Of a stretch of DNA of 64,000 bases, positions 25,852 through 34,621 are shown in pieces; position 1 is the first letter of the stretch, and each line of letters starts with the position of its first letter. Source of the stretch: Bradyrhizobium iriomotense (lineage in GTDB: Bacteria > Pseudomonadota > Alphaproteobacteria > Rhizobiales > Xanthobacteraceae); assembly GCF_030160715.1 (NCBI RefSeq), contig NZ_BSOW01000006.1, positions 186,001 through 250,000 on the forward strand. Direction: 5' to 3'. Below the pieces are notes generated by a model, which had not been told where the DNA came from, ran no database searches, and saw only the letters and a list, made by a program, of their open reading frames with translations. The translations under genes and the position numbers were made by a program.

Positions 25852-28800
25852 GAAGTGCTCGGGGTGCAGTTTCGAGGTTCAGAGCGGCTTTGCCTTCTGC
25901 CCGAAGTGCGGCACGAAGCAGCCGAACCCGTGCCCTGCCTGCGGCTTTCCATGCGCGCCGGATTTCGCGTATTGCCCGAAATGCGGCGCTCTCGTCTGTG
26001 AGGCGCCCCAAGGCGGCGGGCCGGCATCGGTGCGGACGAGCCCGGTGACACTCCCAATCAGGTCGTCCTCGCCACCGCTCGCGCCGACGGCCGAGGCTCA
26101 ACACGCATTTCGACCGCAGGCGGATAAAATCGATGGCGAGGCAAATCGCCGTACCATCACCGTGCTGTTTGCCGATCTCAGCGGTTTCACTTCGATGAGC
26201 GAGCGGCTCGACCCCGAGGTCATGCAGACGCTTCAGAACGAACTGTTCGAGGAGCTGACGGCCGCGGTGCAAAGCTTTGGCGGCTTCGTCGACAAATTCA
26301 TCGGCGATGCGTTGCTTGCTCTGTTTGGTGCGCCGGCCGCGCACGAGGACGACCCGGAGCGGGCGGTCCGCTCCGCCCTCGACATGATCGGCCGGACGGC
26401 GCGCCTCAGCGAGCGCGTGAAGGCGTATGCCGGCTCACCCCTGCTGCTCCATGTCGGCATCAATACCGGGCACGTCGTTGCGGGCGGGCTGGGCGTGGGT
26501 GTTGCCAAATCGTACTCGGTGACCGGTGACACGGTGAATACCGCTCAGCGCTTGCAGTCGATGGCGTCTCCCGGCGAGGTGCTGGTCGGACCGTTGACCC
26601 ACCGTCTGACGCGGCATGCGTTCTCCTACGATTCGCTTGGCGAGGTCTCGCTCAAGGGCAAGATGGGCAGCGTTCTGGTTCACCGTCTGAACGCGCCGCT
26701 CGAGGCGCCCCGTGCGGCGCGAGGCCTCGACACGCTAGGCCTCAATGCGCCGCTGGTCGGGCGCGACGCCGAGCTTGCGCGCGTGATCGGCAGCCTCGAT
26801 CGGGCGTGCGGTGGTGCGGCTCAATTGGTGCGACTGGTCGGCGAAGCCGGTATCGGGAAAACGCGCCTTGTCAACGAATTCGTGGCCCGCATCCGCGATG
26901 AGGATCGCTTCGCAGGCGTGGCGATCCGGCAGGCGGTCTGTTCGCCGCTCGGCGAACAATCCTACGGCACACTCGCCGCTGTGCTGCGCAGTGCCTATGG
27001 CATCGCACAGAAGGCCGGCGCGGCAGAGGCGGAGGCGAAGGTTGCCGAAGCGCTGTCGGAGCTGGGCCTCGCGGCCGAGGAGGCGGACCGCCTGATGCCG
27101 CTCTATTTGCATGTCCTTGGCCTCGGCGACCCCAACGCCGCGCTGAGGCATGTCGAGCCCGAACAACTCCGCCGACAGATCTTTTTCGCGATCCGCACCG
27201 TCTTCGAACGCCGCCTCGCTTTATCACCGCTTCTGATCGTCGTCGAGGACCTGCACTGGGCCGATGCCGTGTCGCTTGAAGCGCTGCGGTTTCTGATGGA
27301 CCGGCTGGAGCGGACGCGGCTGATGCTGTTGTTCACGCATCGGCCAATGCTCGAGCTGGATCAGTTCGGTTCGGGGCGGATCAGCCAAACGACCCTTCGA
27401 TTGCTCCCGCTTGGTGATGCCGACGGACAAAGGCTGCTCGCGGCCTATTTCAGTCACGGCTGGTGTGAGCCGCCGGGAAATCTGTTCGGTCGTATCCTCG
27501 AGCGCGCGAGCGGCAATCCACTTTTCCTCGAGGAAATCATCCGCGGTCTCATCGAGGCCGGCACCCTCGAGCGTGACGGCGCGCAGTGGCGGATCAAGTC
27601 GGATGAAGCCGCCGCCGACATCCCGGCAAGCATTCAGGCGCTGTTGCTGGCGCGCCTGGACCGGCTGCCGCAGGAGGTGCGCCGGCTGGCCCAGGAGGCC
27701 GCGGTGATCGGCCCGCGCTTTGATGCGGCACTCCTCGGTGCGACGGCAACCGAGCAGGCAAAGGTCGAAGCGGGGATCGAACTTATGTGCGACGCCGAGA
27801 TCGTCGAGGAGGTCGCGGGCTCGAACTCGATTTCGTTGCGATCCTATCGCTTTACGCAAACCATGCTGCAGGACGTGATCTATCAGAACCTGCTGTTGCA
27901 GCGCCGGATCGAGCTCCATGGACGGATCGGTGCCGCTCTCGAGCGGCTCTATGGCAACGAGCCCGAGCGGCTCGAAGACCTCATCCAGCTCGGACATCAT
28001 TTCAGTTTGAGCGCGAGCAAGCCGAAAGGCGCGCGTTATCTGCGCGAGGCCGGCGATCGCGCTCGCGCGACCTACGCCAATGACGATGCCATCCGTCTCT
28101 ACCAGCAGGCCCTCGCCGTGTTGTTGACCGGCGGCGAACCGGAGCCGGAACGCCTGGTCCTGTACGAGCGGATCGCGGACCTCAGTGGCGCGGCCGGCCG
28201 CCGAAACACGGCCGAGGAGCACTACCAGAGCGCGCTGGAGGGGCACCGCGCCGCTGCGGATCGCATCGGCGAAGCGCGAATTCTTCGCAAGCTGGGGCGG
28301 CTATTGTGGGACGCCGGCAAGCGGATCAAGGCAGAGACGCATTACGCCGAGGCGGCTGAACGGCTTGGAGGGATCGACGCGCCCATCGAGTGGGCGCACC
28401 TGCTGCAGGAGCGCGGCCGTCTCGCGTTTCGCACCGGCGATCACGTGGCCGCAGCGGGATGGGCAGACGAGGCGCTTGGCTACGCCCGATCCGTGCCGAC
28501 GGATGCGGACAAGCAGGCCGGACTCGAGGCGGCGCGCGCCACTGCGGAGGCGCTCAACACCAAGGGGGTTGCACTGGCGCGGCTTGGACGACACCAGGAG
28601 GCGGTGCGCGAGGTGGAGCAAAGTGTCGCAGCGGCTGAAGCCGCCGGCCTCCTCAACGTCGCCTGTCGTGGCTACACCAATCTCGGTGTGCTCTACACGA
28701 TTGTCGACCCGGCGAAAGCCGTGGAGGTTTGCCGGCGCGGACTCGATGTCGCGCGTCGTATCGGCGATCTCGGCTTCCAGGCGCGCCTTCTCGCCAATTT

Positions 28801-29173
28801 TGCCGTTGCCTGTTGCACCTTCACGGACAGATGCACTGACGAGGGGGTTCCGGCTGCCGAAAAAGCGATTGAAATCGACCGTGCGCTCGATCAGCGCGAG
28901 CATCTCTCCGTGCCCTTGATCGTGCTTGGGCAAATCCATCAATGCCATTTTCGCCCCGAGCTGGCCGCCCGCTACTACAATGAGGCCATCGAGGTGGCGA
29001 GTGAAACCGGCGAGCCGCAGCAGCTCTTTCCATGCTATGATGGTCTTGCGACGCTGAACCTTGATCGAGGCGACATGCCCGAGGCCGAGCGGTATTTCGC
29101 GCTCGCACATGATGTCTGCGCCCGGCACGGGCTCGATCCCGCAGGGCTGATCGTACTGCCATTTCTTGACTAG
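25850..29173 (+). CDS. Zinc-ribbon / class III adenylate cyclase / AAA ATPase / TPR protein
   Basis: The 1107-residue protein has four parts. Residues 3-45 form two zinc ribbons (Cys3/6/17/20 and 28/31/42/45). Residues about 100-280 are a class III cyclase domain with metal Asp109 and Asp153, adenine-specifying Lys149 and Asp227, and Asn230/Arg234, so ATP should be the substrate and cAMP the product. Residues about 300-620 are an AAA_16 ATPase with Walker A GEAGIGKT (331-338) and Walker B LLIVVEDLHWAD. The remainder is a tetratricopeptide array (for example HYQSALEGHRAAADRIGEAR). No membrane span is visible, so it is cytoplasmic. The start at 25850 fits the zinc ribbon; an in-frame ATG at 25835 adds five residues. 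Such proteins are common in Bradyrhizobium, but their signals are unknown. Confidence 0.88.
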   Translation: MKCSGCSFEVQSGFAFCPKCGTKQPNPCPACGFPCAPDFAYCPKCGALVCEAPQGGGPASVRTSPVTLPIRSSSPPLAPTAEAQHAFRPQADKIDGEANRRTITVLFADLSGFTSMSERLDPEVMQTLQNELFEELTAAVQSFGGFVDKFIGDALLALFGAPAAHEDDPERAVRSALDMIGRTARLSERVKAYAGSPLLLHVGINTGHVVAGGLGVGVAKSYSVTGDTVNTAQRLQSMASPGEVLVGPLTHRLTRHAFSYDSLGEVSLKGKMGSVLVHRLNAPLEAPRAARGLDTLGLNAPLVGRDAELARVIGSLDRACGGAAQLVRLVGEAGIGKTRLVNEFVARIRDEDRFAGVAIRQAVCSPLGEQSYGTLAAVLRSAYGIAQKAGAAEAEAKVAEALSELGLAAEEADRLMPLYLHVLGLGDPNAALRHVEPEQLRRQIFFAIRTVFERRLALSPLLIVVEDLHWADAVSLEALRFLMDRLERTRLMLLFTHRPMLELDQFGSGRISQTTLRLLPLGDADGQRLLAAYFSHGWCEPPGNLFGRILERASGNPLFLEEIIRGLIEAGTLERDGAQWRIKSDEAAADIPASIQALLLARLDRLPQEVRRLAQEAAVIGPRFDAALLGATATEQAKVEAGIELMCDAEIVEEVAGSNSISLRSYRFTQTMLQDVIYQNLLLQRRIELHGRIGAALERLYGNEPERLEDLIQLGHHFSLSASKPKGARYLREAGDRARATYANDDAIRLYQQALAVLLTGGEPEPERLVLYERIADLSGAAGRRNTAEEHYQSALEGHRAAADRIGEARILRKLGRLLWDAGKRIKAETHYAEAAERLGGIDAPIEWAHLLQERGRLAFRTGDHVAAAGWADEALGYARSVPTDADKQAGLEAARATAEALNTKGVALARLGRHQEAVREVEQSVAAAEAAGLLNVACRGYTNLGVLYTIVDPAKAVEVCRRGLDVARRIGDLGFQARLLANFAVACCTFTDRCTDEGVPAAEKAIEIDRALDQREHLSVPLIVLGQIHQCHFRPELAARYYNEAIEVASETGEPQQLFPCYDGLATLNLDRGDMPEAERYFALAHDVCARHGLDPAGLIVLPFLD

Positions 29174-29194
29174 GTCATGTGAAGGAGTTCGACC

Positions 29195-29875
29195 ATGTCC
29201 GAAAGTCACGTCGATGGACCGCTTCAACCGGGCGATCGTGCACCGAACATCGTGCTGGACGCCATCACGCGCGACGGAAAGATCGCGCTTGAAGATTTTC
29301 GCGGACAGAGTCCGATATTGATCGGCTTGTTTCGGGGGCTGCATTGCCCGTTCTGCCGCCGTCATATCGCGGCACAGGCACAACTTGGCGCCGCCCTGCA
29401 CGAGAAAGGCGTCGAAAGTCTCACGGTGGTCAACACGCCGATCGAGCGCGCGCGACTCTATTTCCGTTACCATCCGTTGCCCAATCTGCTCGCCGCGTCC
29501 GATCCCGAGCGCAAGTCGCACCGCGCGTTCGGCTTGCCCAATCTCGAGTTTACCGAGAGCGAAACCGAGTGGCCGCACAAGGTCGGCATGGATGTGGTGA
29601 GGAACATGCAGGTCGAAATTCCAGGCGAATTGTCCGGACCGATGAATCGACTGGCGGCGTTTGATTACCTCAACAACAAGGACGGTTACGAGATCACGGA
29701 AGCCGACAAACGCATGGAAGCAACCGGCTTGGGCCAGTTGTTTGGGCAGTTTCTGCTCGACCGCGAGGGGATTGTGCGCTGGAGCTTTACCGAAGTTCCT
29801 GACGGCGGCCAGCGCATGTTCGAGGCGCCGAGCCCTCGGGAGTTGATGTCGGCTGCCTCGCAGGTGGCAGGCTAG
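29195..29875 (+). CDS. Peroxiredoxin/AhpC-TSA-like thioredoxin-fold protein, copy 1
   Basis: This 226-residue protein has an AhpC/TSA-type start (QPGDRAPNIVLDAITRDGKI) and the redox motif HCPFCRRH near residue 50, in the place where peroxiredoxins keep the peroxidatic Cys. The CPFC arrangement gives a CXXC pair more like a thioredoxin or glutaredoxin, so disulfide or peroxide reduction are both possible. The C-terminal part contains NNKDGYEITEADKRMEATGL and LLDREGIVRW, the latter a common thioredoxin-fold strand. An AAGGAG ribosome-binding site precedes the ATG. It lies 21 bp after the cyclase gene and may be co-transcribed with it. The next gene is a close copy. Confidence 0.8.
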   Translation: MSESHVDGPLQPGDRAPNIVLDAITRDGKIALEDFRGQSPILIGLFRGLHCPFCRRHIAAQAQLGAALHEKGVESLTVVNTPIERARLYFRYHPLPNLLAASDPERKSHRAFGLPNLEFTESETEWPHKVGMDVVRNMQVEIPGELSGPMNRLAAFDYLNNKDGYEITEADKRMEATGLGQLFGQFLLDREGIVRWSFTEVPDGGQRMFEAPSPRELMSAASQVAG

Positions 29876-29906
29876 GCACCGTTAGCTAACGTGAGGGAGT
29901 TCAACC

Positions 29907-30587
29907 ATGTCAGAACGTCATGCCGATGGACCACTTCAACCGGGCGATCGTGCACCGAATATCGTGCTGGACGCCATCACACGAGAGGGAAAGATCGCGC
30001 TCGAAGATTTTCGCGGGCATAGTCCGATATTGGTCGGCTTGTTTCGTGGCCTGCACTGCCCGTTCTGCCGGCGTCACATCGCGGCACAGGCACAGCTTGA
30101 TGCAGCTCTGCGCGATAAGGGCGTCGAAAGCCTCACGGTCGTCAATACGCCGATCGAGCGCGCGCGGCTCTACTTCCGCTATCATCCATTGCCCAATCTG
30201 CTCGCCGCGTCCGACCCCGAGCGGGTCTCGCATCGCGCGTTCGGCCTGCCCAACGTCGAGTTCACGGAGAACGAGACCGAGTGGCCGCGCAAGGTGGGCC
30301 TGGACGTGGTCATGACCATGCAAGTCGATATGCCCGGCGAATTGCCCGGCCCCATGAACCGACCGGCGGCCTCCGAATACCTCAACAACAAGGACGGTTA
30401 CGAGATGACCGAAGTTGATCAGCGCATGGCGGCAGCCGGCATGGGCCAACTGTTCGGCCAGTTCCTGCTCGATCGGGAGGGGATCGTGCGCTGGACCTTC
30501 ACCGAGGTTCCTGACGGCGGCCATCGCATGTTCGGAGCGCCGAGCCCTCAGGAGCTGATGTCGGCTGCCTCGCAGGTAGCAGGCTAA
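29907..30587 (+). CDS. Peroxiredoxin/AhpC-TSA-like thioredoxin-fold protein, copy 2 (tandem paralogue)
   Basis: This is a second 226-residue protein of equal length to its neighbour, differing at roughly one residue in ten, with the same HCPFCRRH active site. Differences cluster in the middle (for example EFTENETEWPRKVGLDVVMTM and GPMNRPAASEYLNN). The DNA and even the short leader (GTGAGGGAGTTCAACC against GTGAAGGAGTTCGACC) are alike, so this is a fairly recent tandem duplication including the ribosome-binding site. No shift or early stop is present in either copy. Two active copies imply either dosage need or early divergence in substrate. Confidence 0.8.
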   Translation: MSERHADGPLQPGDRAPNIVLDAITREGKIALEDFRGHSPILVGLFRGLHCPFCRRHIAAQAQLDAALRDKGVESLTVVNTPIERARLYFRYHPLPNLLAASDPERVSHRAFGLPNVEFTENETEWPRKVGLDVVMTMQVDMPGELPGPMNRPAASEYLNNKDGYEMTEVDQRMAAAGMGQLFGQFLLDREGIVRWTFTEVPDGGHRMFGAPSPQELMSAASQVAG

Positions 30588-30588
30588 A

Positions 30589-30689
30589 GCATGATCCGGA
30601 AAAGTGTGAAGCGGTTTTCCGAAAAGATCATGCGCAAACAATAACCTAAAGCGCGATGACGATTCATCCTAATCTCATCACGCTTTAGG
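30589..30689. repeat. Two palindromic intergenic repeats (likely bidirectional terminator)
   Basis: Element 1 (30589-30633) has outer arms GCATGATC/GATCATGC and inner arms CGGAAAA/TTTTCCG. Element 2 (30645-30689) has 15-bp arms CCTAAAGCGCGATGA/TCATCACGCTTTAGG with one mismatch. Both look like repeats common between Bradyrhizobium genes, and they sit between convergent genes. Confidence 0.75.
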
Positions 30690-30703
30690 CACAGGCGTTG
30701 TAC

Positions 30704-31546
30704 TCAACGCGCTCCCGCCTTCGGGTGCTTCTCCGCCAGCGCCGCGGCCATTGCCGAGATCAGCGGCCGCATGAAGTAGGAATCTTCGGCCGGCACGATG
30801 TCCGGGCGCAGGCCATGTGCGGCGAGCTCGCCCGATACGGCGGGCCCGACCGAGGCAATAAGCGTCCGTTTCAATCCGTCGCGCAGCCTGTCCTCGCTGT
30901 CATGCGCCTTGGCGGCTTCGACGAGGCGGCGGACCTGGCCGAGATTGGTGAGCGCGATGGCATCGATCCGCCCCTGTGCCATGTCGTCGATCGCGGTGAC
31001 GATGTTGGCATCCGCCGCCTTGGGGTCGTAGACGTAAGGCAGCACCGTATCGACCTCGGCGCCTTGCGCCGAGAGTGCGCCGATCAACGCGCTGTGGTCC
31101 TTGTCGGGATAGAGCTGCAAGCCGAGCCGGTGGCCCTTCAAATCGATCTTCGATAGCATCTCGATGACGCCCTCGGTGGTCGGCTTCTCCGTGGTCTGCT
31201 GCGCCTCCAGCCCAACCTCGCGCAGGGCGCGCCCCGGCTTCGGCCCGCGGGTGAATTTTCGCGGTTTGGCGAGCGCTGCGACAAACGCCTGGTCGATCCC
31301 GCGTTCGCGCGCAAGCTTCATCATCCGCCGCAGGCCTTCGCCGGTCATCAGCACGAGATCGTCGAACGGGCTGTCGATATTACGTCGAATCCAGGCCTCG
31401 ACCGGCGCTGGGTCCGGCGCGTCGTGAATGGCGAACATCGGGCATTGCACGACGTCGGCGCCCTGTTCGGCGAGAAGCTTGGAAAATTGTGCCTCCTCGC
31501 GCGTTTCCAGGATCAGGATGCGGTAGCCGTTCAGCCGGTCGGCCAT
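30704..31546 (-). CDS. Uroporphyrinogen-III synthase-like protein (HemD family)
   Basis: The 280-residue protein fits the HemD fold: two alternating Rossmann-like domains, an N-terminal YRILILETREEAQFSKLLAEQGA strand-helix, LVLMTGEGLRRM, KPTTEGVIEML near the domain linker and ASVGPAVSGELAAHGLRPDI near the C-terminus. HemD converts hydroxymethylbilane to uroporphyrinogen III for haem and sirohaem. It is not beside other hem genes, and HemD sequences are poorly conserved, so it could be a paralogue with another role. The start is the ATG at 31546 (MADRLNGYRILI); the longer frame adds 32 unsupported residues. It is divergent from purU with a 141-bp gap. Confidence 0.75.
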   Translation of the reverse strand: MADRLNGYRILILETREEAQFSKLLAEQGADVVQCPMFAIHDAPDPAPVEAWIRRNIDSPFDDLVLMTGEGLRRMMKLARERGIDQAFVAALAKPRKFTRGPKPGRALREVGLEAQQTTEKPTTEGVIEMLSKIDLKGHRLGLQLYPDKDHSALIGALSAQGAEVDTVLPYVYDPKAADANIVTAIDDMAQGRIDAIALTNLGQVRRLVEAAKAHDSEDRLRDGLKRTLIASVGPAVSGELAAHGLRPDIVPAEDSYFMRPLISAMAAALAEKHPKAGAR

Positions 31547-31687
31547 GGTCGAGCCTCGGTTTGGAATTGCAATGTTGCGTTCATCCTGACTCCGGTCTTG
31601 GGATTGGCGCAAGGCCAGCTCCGGTGATAGAGCAGGATGCAAAAGCGGCCTGTTCCATATCGTTTGCCCAAACCTTCATCAACGCTC

Positions 31688-32551
31688 ATGCCCGACCATC
31701 AATATGTTCTGACGCTCTCCTGTCCGGATCGCCCCGGCATCGTCTCGGCGGTGTCGACCTTCCTCGCCCATAATGGACAGAACATTCTCGACGCCCAGCA
31801 GTTCGACGACATCGAGACCAAGAACTTCTTCATGCGGGTGGTGTTCACGGCGGCCGATCTCGCCGTCGAGCTGTCGGCCTTGCAGACCGGTTTCGCCGCG
31901 ATCGCGGAGCGCTTCGGCATGGCTTGGCAGATGCGCGACCGCGCGGCGCTTCGCCGCGTGATGCTGCTGGTGTCGAAGTCCGACCACTGCCTGGTCGACA
32001 TCCTCTATCGCTGGCGCACCGGCGAGCTGCCGATGATTCCGACGGCGATCGTCTCCAACCATCCGCGCGAGGCCTATGCCGGGCTCGATTTCGGCGAGAT
32101 CCCGTTCCATCATCTGCCTATCACCAGGGACACCAAGCGCGAGCAGGAGGCGCAGATCCTCGATCTCGTCGCCAGGACGAAGACCGATCTCGTGGTGCTC
32201 GCGCGCTACATGCAGATCCTGTCGGACGATCTCTCAGCAAGTCTGTCGGGACGCTGCATCAACATCCACCACTCGTTCCTGCCGGGCTTCAAGGGCGCAA
32301 AGCCCTATCACCAGGCCCATGAGCGCGGTGTCAAGCTGATCGGCGCGACCGCGCATTACGTGACGCGCGACCTCGACGAGGGCCCGATCATCGACCAGGA
32401 CGTCGAGCGCATCAGCCATCGCGACACGCCCGAGGATCTCGTCCGCAAGGGCCGCGACATCGAACGGCGCGTGCTCGCGCGTGCGATCCGGTACCATCTG
32501 GACGACCGCGTCATTCTCAACGGCCGCAAGACCGTGGTGTTCATGGACTAG
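31688..32551 (+). CDS. purU: Formyltetrahydrofolate deformylase PurU
   Basis: The 287-residue enzyme has an N-terminal ACT domain ([20 protein letters not shown], residues 6-25) and a C-terminal formyl-transferase fold with [24 protein letters not shown], the catalytic [16 protein letters not shown] (Asn-His-Ser/His pattern) and [18 protein letters not shown], which carries the active-site Asp. It hydrolyses 10-formyltetrahydrofolate to formate and tetrahydrofolate, balancing one-carbon pools and feeding PurT. Length and motifs are standard. The ATG at 31688 fits the family start. Confidence 0.93.
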   Translation: MPDHQYVLTLSCPDRPGIVSAVSTFLAHNGQNILDAQQFDDIETKNFFMRVVFTAADLAVELSALQTGFAAIAERFGMAWQMRDRAALRRVMLLVSKSDHCLVDILYRWRTGELPMIPTAIVSNHPREAYAGLDFGEIPFHHLPITRDTKREQEAQILDLVARTKTDLVVLARYMQILSDDLSASLSGRCINIHHSFLPGFKGAKPYHQAHERGVKLIGATAHYVTRDLDEGPIIDQDVERISHRDTPEDLVRKGRDIERRVLARAIRYHLDDRVILNGRKTVVFMD

Positions 32552-32552
32552 C

Positions 32553-32598
32553 GAGTGGCGAATAGCGAACGGAAGGGTACCTTCGCCATTCGCCACTC
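32553..32598. terminator. Hairpin terminator between convergent purU and lipoprotein gene
   Basis: Seventeen-base arms, GAGTGGCGAAT... at 32553-32569 and ...ATTCGCCACTC at 32582-32598, pair with one mismatch right after the purU stop codon. No long T tract follows on either strand. Confidence 0.6.
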
Positions 32599-32619
32599 CC
32601 TACTCGCAATTCGCCTTCC

Positions 32620-32913
32620 CTAACGCACCGCGTTGCCGGAGGTGGAGCCCGTGGCGCCTTTCTGCGCCTGCTCTTCTTTTTCGCGGTCCGCGGCCGGCAT
32701 CATCCGCTTGCGTTCGCGCTCCTTCATCCAGGCATCGTATTGCGGCGTGCCGGGGCGGGGAGGGGCGTCGGCCGGCAGGCCGCCGGCCCAGTGCGGGACG
32801 TAATCACCCATACCGGCGGAAAGCTTCTCGTTGACCGTGCCGCAGCCGGTCAGCCCGGAGGCCAGCAAGGTGATCGCGACGGCGATCGGAAGCGAACGGA
32901 AACGCATGGTCAT
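32620..32913 (-). CDS. Small lipoprotein of unknown function
   Basis: This 97-residue protein has a lipoprotein signal (basic MTMRFRS start, hydrophobic core, lipobox LTGC with Cys24) and a short mature part of about 73 residues rich in charged residues (PQYDAWMKERERKRMMPAADREKEEQ). The mature sequence looks largely helical or disordered. It should be exported, lipidated and tethered to the envelope. No known domain is recognised. It is convergent with purU and lies upstream of the large intergenic region before the second liv operon, on the opposite strand. Confidence 0.7.
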   Translation of the reverse strand: MTMRFRSLPIAVAITLLASGLTGCGTVNEKLSAGMGDYVPHWAGGLPADAPPRPGTPQYDAWMKERERKRMMPAADREKEEQAQKGATGSTSGNAVR

Positions 32914-33149
32914 CTTTTCGAAGGCGCCGGCAGCGCATCGGTGGTCTGATGGAGGTTAGGCTTCAACAGGTAAAATTGGCTTATTCGAGAAGGGTATTTC
33001 CATACCGAAACTGTGTATCGGCATCCGTCAGCCCATGTTCAAATTGTGCAAATCAAAGGCGGAATGATCCATCCACGCCGCGCCGGGCCTGCTTACAGTC
33101 GCCCGGACGCTCGCGACAATTTGGCTTGGCCGGCGAAAAGGATTTTTCG

Positions 33150-33185
33150 TTGACAGGACCATTTTATTTGTACAAGCGTACAAAT
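33150..33185 (+). promoter_or_regulatory. TTGACA box with adjoining palindromic operator
   Basis: A perfect -35-like TTGACA (33150-33155) is followed by a perfect palindrome with arms ATTTGTAC (33166-33173) and GTACAAAT (33178-33185) around AAGC. The palindrome covers the expected -10 position, as a repressor site would. The 487-bp gap 32914-33400 upstream of the second liv operon has no gene. Confidence 0.5.
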
Positions 33186-33274
33186 CGTCGAAAAGCCAAT
33201 AACTGGTAATAAAATACCGTGAAATCGGGCCGTGTTGTCCCGCATCGCATCGTCCGGTTGCGCCGAACGTTCGA

Positions 33275-33321
33275 TTGACAACAGGGGCGCGAAAGACGCC
33301 ATGTGGCCCCCGCCACATGGC
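33275..33321 (+). promoter_or_regulatory. Second TTGACA box followed by a 10-bp-arm palindrome
   Basis: TTGACA (33275-33280) precedes a palindrome with arms GCCATGTGGC (33298-33307) and GCCACATGGC (33312-33321) around CCCC, about 80 bp upstream of the livK start. It could be a promoter-proximal operator or a leader hairpin. Confidence 0.4.
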
Positions 33322-33400
33322 GCAGTCTGAGTTATGGTGAGGCAAGAGCCGGGCACTCGGTTCTGGGCGCAAGAGTAGGAAGAAGGGGAGGGACATTTTG

Positions 33401-34579
33401 ATGTTCGGACGTCACAGATTGTCATGGGTCGCCACGCTCGCGGCCGTCGCAGGCCTCGTGGCCGCCATGCCCGCCAGGGCGGAAGATACCGTGAAGGTCG
33501 GCCTGATCCTGCCGATGACGGGCGGCCAGGCCTCGACCGGCAAGCAGATCGAGAACGCGATCAAGCTCTACATGCAGCAGAAGGGCGACACCGTTGCCGG
33601 CAAGAAGGTCGAGATCATCGTCAAGGACGATGCCGCGATCCCGGACAAGACCAAGACCGCCGCGCAGGAGCTGATCGTCAACGACAAGGTCAATTTCATC
33701 GCCGGCTTCGGCGTGACGCCGGCAGCCCTTGCCGCGGCGCCGCTCGCCACCCAGGCCAAGATTCCGGAAGTCGTGATGGCGGCCGGCACCTCGATCATCA
33801 CCGAGCGCTCGCCCTATATCGTGCGCACCAGCTTCACGTTGGCGCAGTCTTCCACCATCATCGCCGACTGGGCCGTGAAGAACGGCATCAAGAAGGTGGC
33901 GACGCTCACCTCCGACTACGCCCCCGGCAATGACGCGCTGAACTTCTTCAAGCAGAATTTCACCGCGGGCGGCGGCGAGGTGGTCGAGGAGGTCAAGACG
34001 CCGCTGGCCAACCCGGACTTCGCGCCGTTCCTCCAGCGCATGAAGGACGCCAAGCCCGACGCGATCTTCGTGTTCGTGCCGGCGGGCCAGGGCGGCAACT
34101 TCATGAAGCAGTATGCCGAGCGTGGTCTCGACAAGGCCGGCATCAAGGTGATCGGACCAGGCGACGTCACCGACGACGATCTCCTCAACAACATGGGCGA
34201 TGCCGTGCTCGGCACCGTGACCGCGCATCTCTACTCTGCGGCGCATCCCTCGCAGATGAACAAGGATTTCGTCGCGGCCTACAAGAAGGCCTTCGGTAAC
34301 CGCCCGGGCTTCATGGCCGTGAGCGGCTATGACGGCATTCACCTGATCTACGAGGCGCTGAAGAAGACGGGTGGCGACACCGACGGCACCAAGCTGATCG
34401 AGGCAATGAAGGGCCAGAAGTGGGAGAGCCCGCGCGGCCCGATCTCGATCGATCCCGAGACCCGCGACATCGTGCAAAACATCTACATCCGCAAGGTCGA
34501 GAAGGTCGACGGCGAGCTCTACAACGTCGAGTTCGCGACCTTCGAAGCCGTCAAGGATCTCGGCAAGACCAAAAAGTAA
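33401..34579 (+). CDS. Periplasmic substrate-binding protein, LivK-type (second liv operon)
   Basis: This 392-residue type I binding protein has a signal peptide (MFGRHRLSWVATLAAVAGLV, cleavage near PARA-ED) and mature start DTVKVGLILPMTGGQASTGKQ, which is classic for the Leu/Ile/Val-binding fold. SGYDGIHLIYEALKKTGGD near the C-terminus is also typical. The start is the ATG at 33401, served by AGGGGAGGGA, rather than the TTG three bases earlier. It opens the operon livK-livH-livM-livG-livF-metE-like-FMO. Ligand identity cannot be read; the downstream enzymes suggest a sulfur-, methyl- or indole-containing compound, which is inference only. Confidence 0.88.
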   Translation: MFGRHRLSWVATLAAVAGLVAAMPARAEDTVKVGLILPMTGGQASTGKQIENAIKLYMQQKGDTVAGKKVEIIVKDDAAIPDKTKTAAQELIVNDKVNFIAGFGVTPAALAAAPLATQAKIPEVVMAAGTSIITERSPYIVRTSFTLAQSSTIIADWAVKNGIKKVATLTSDYAPGNDALNFFKQNFTAGGGEVVEEVKTPLANPDFAPFLQRMKDAKPDAIFVFVPAGQGGNFMKQYAERGLDKAGIKVIGPGDVTDDDLLNNMGDAVLGTVTAHLYSAAHPSQMNKDFVAAYKKAFGNRPGFMAVSGYDGIHLIYEALKKTGGDTDGTKLIEAMKGQKWESPRGPISIDPETRDIVQNIYIRKVEKVDGELYNVEFATFEAVKDLGKTKK

Positions 34580-34621
34580 GGACGTCTTGTTTGCGTAGTG
34601 CGCGCCGCGAACTCGCTGCAC

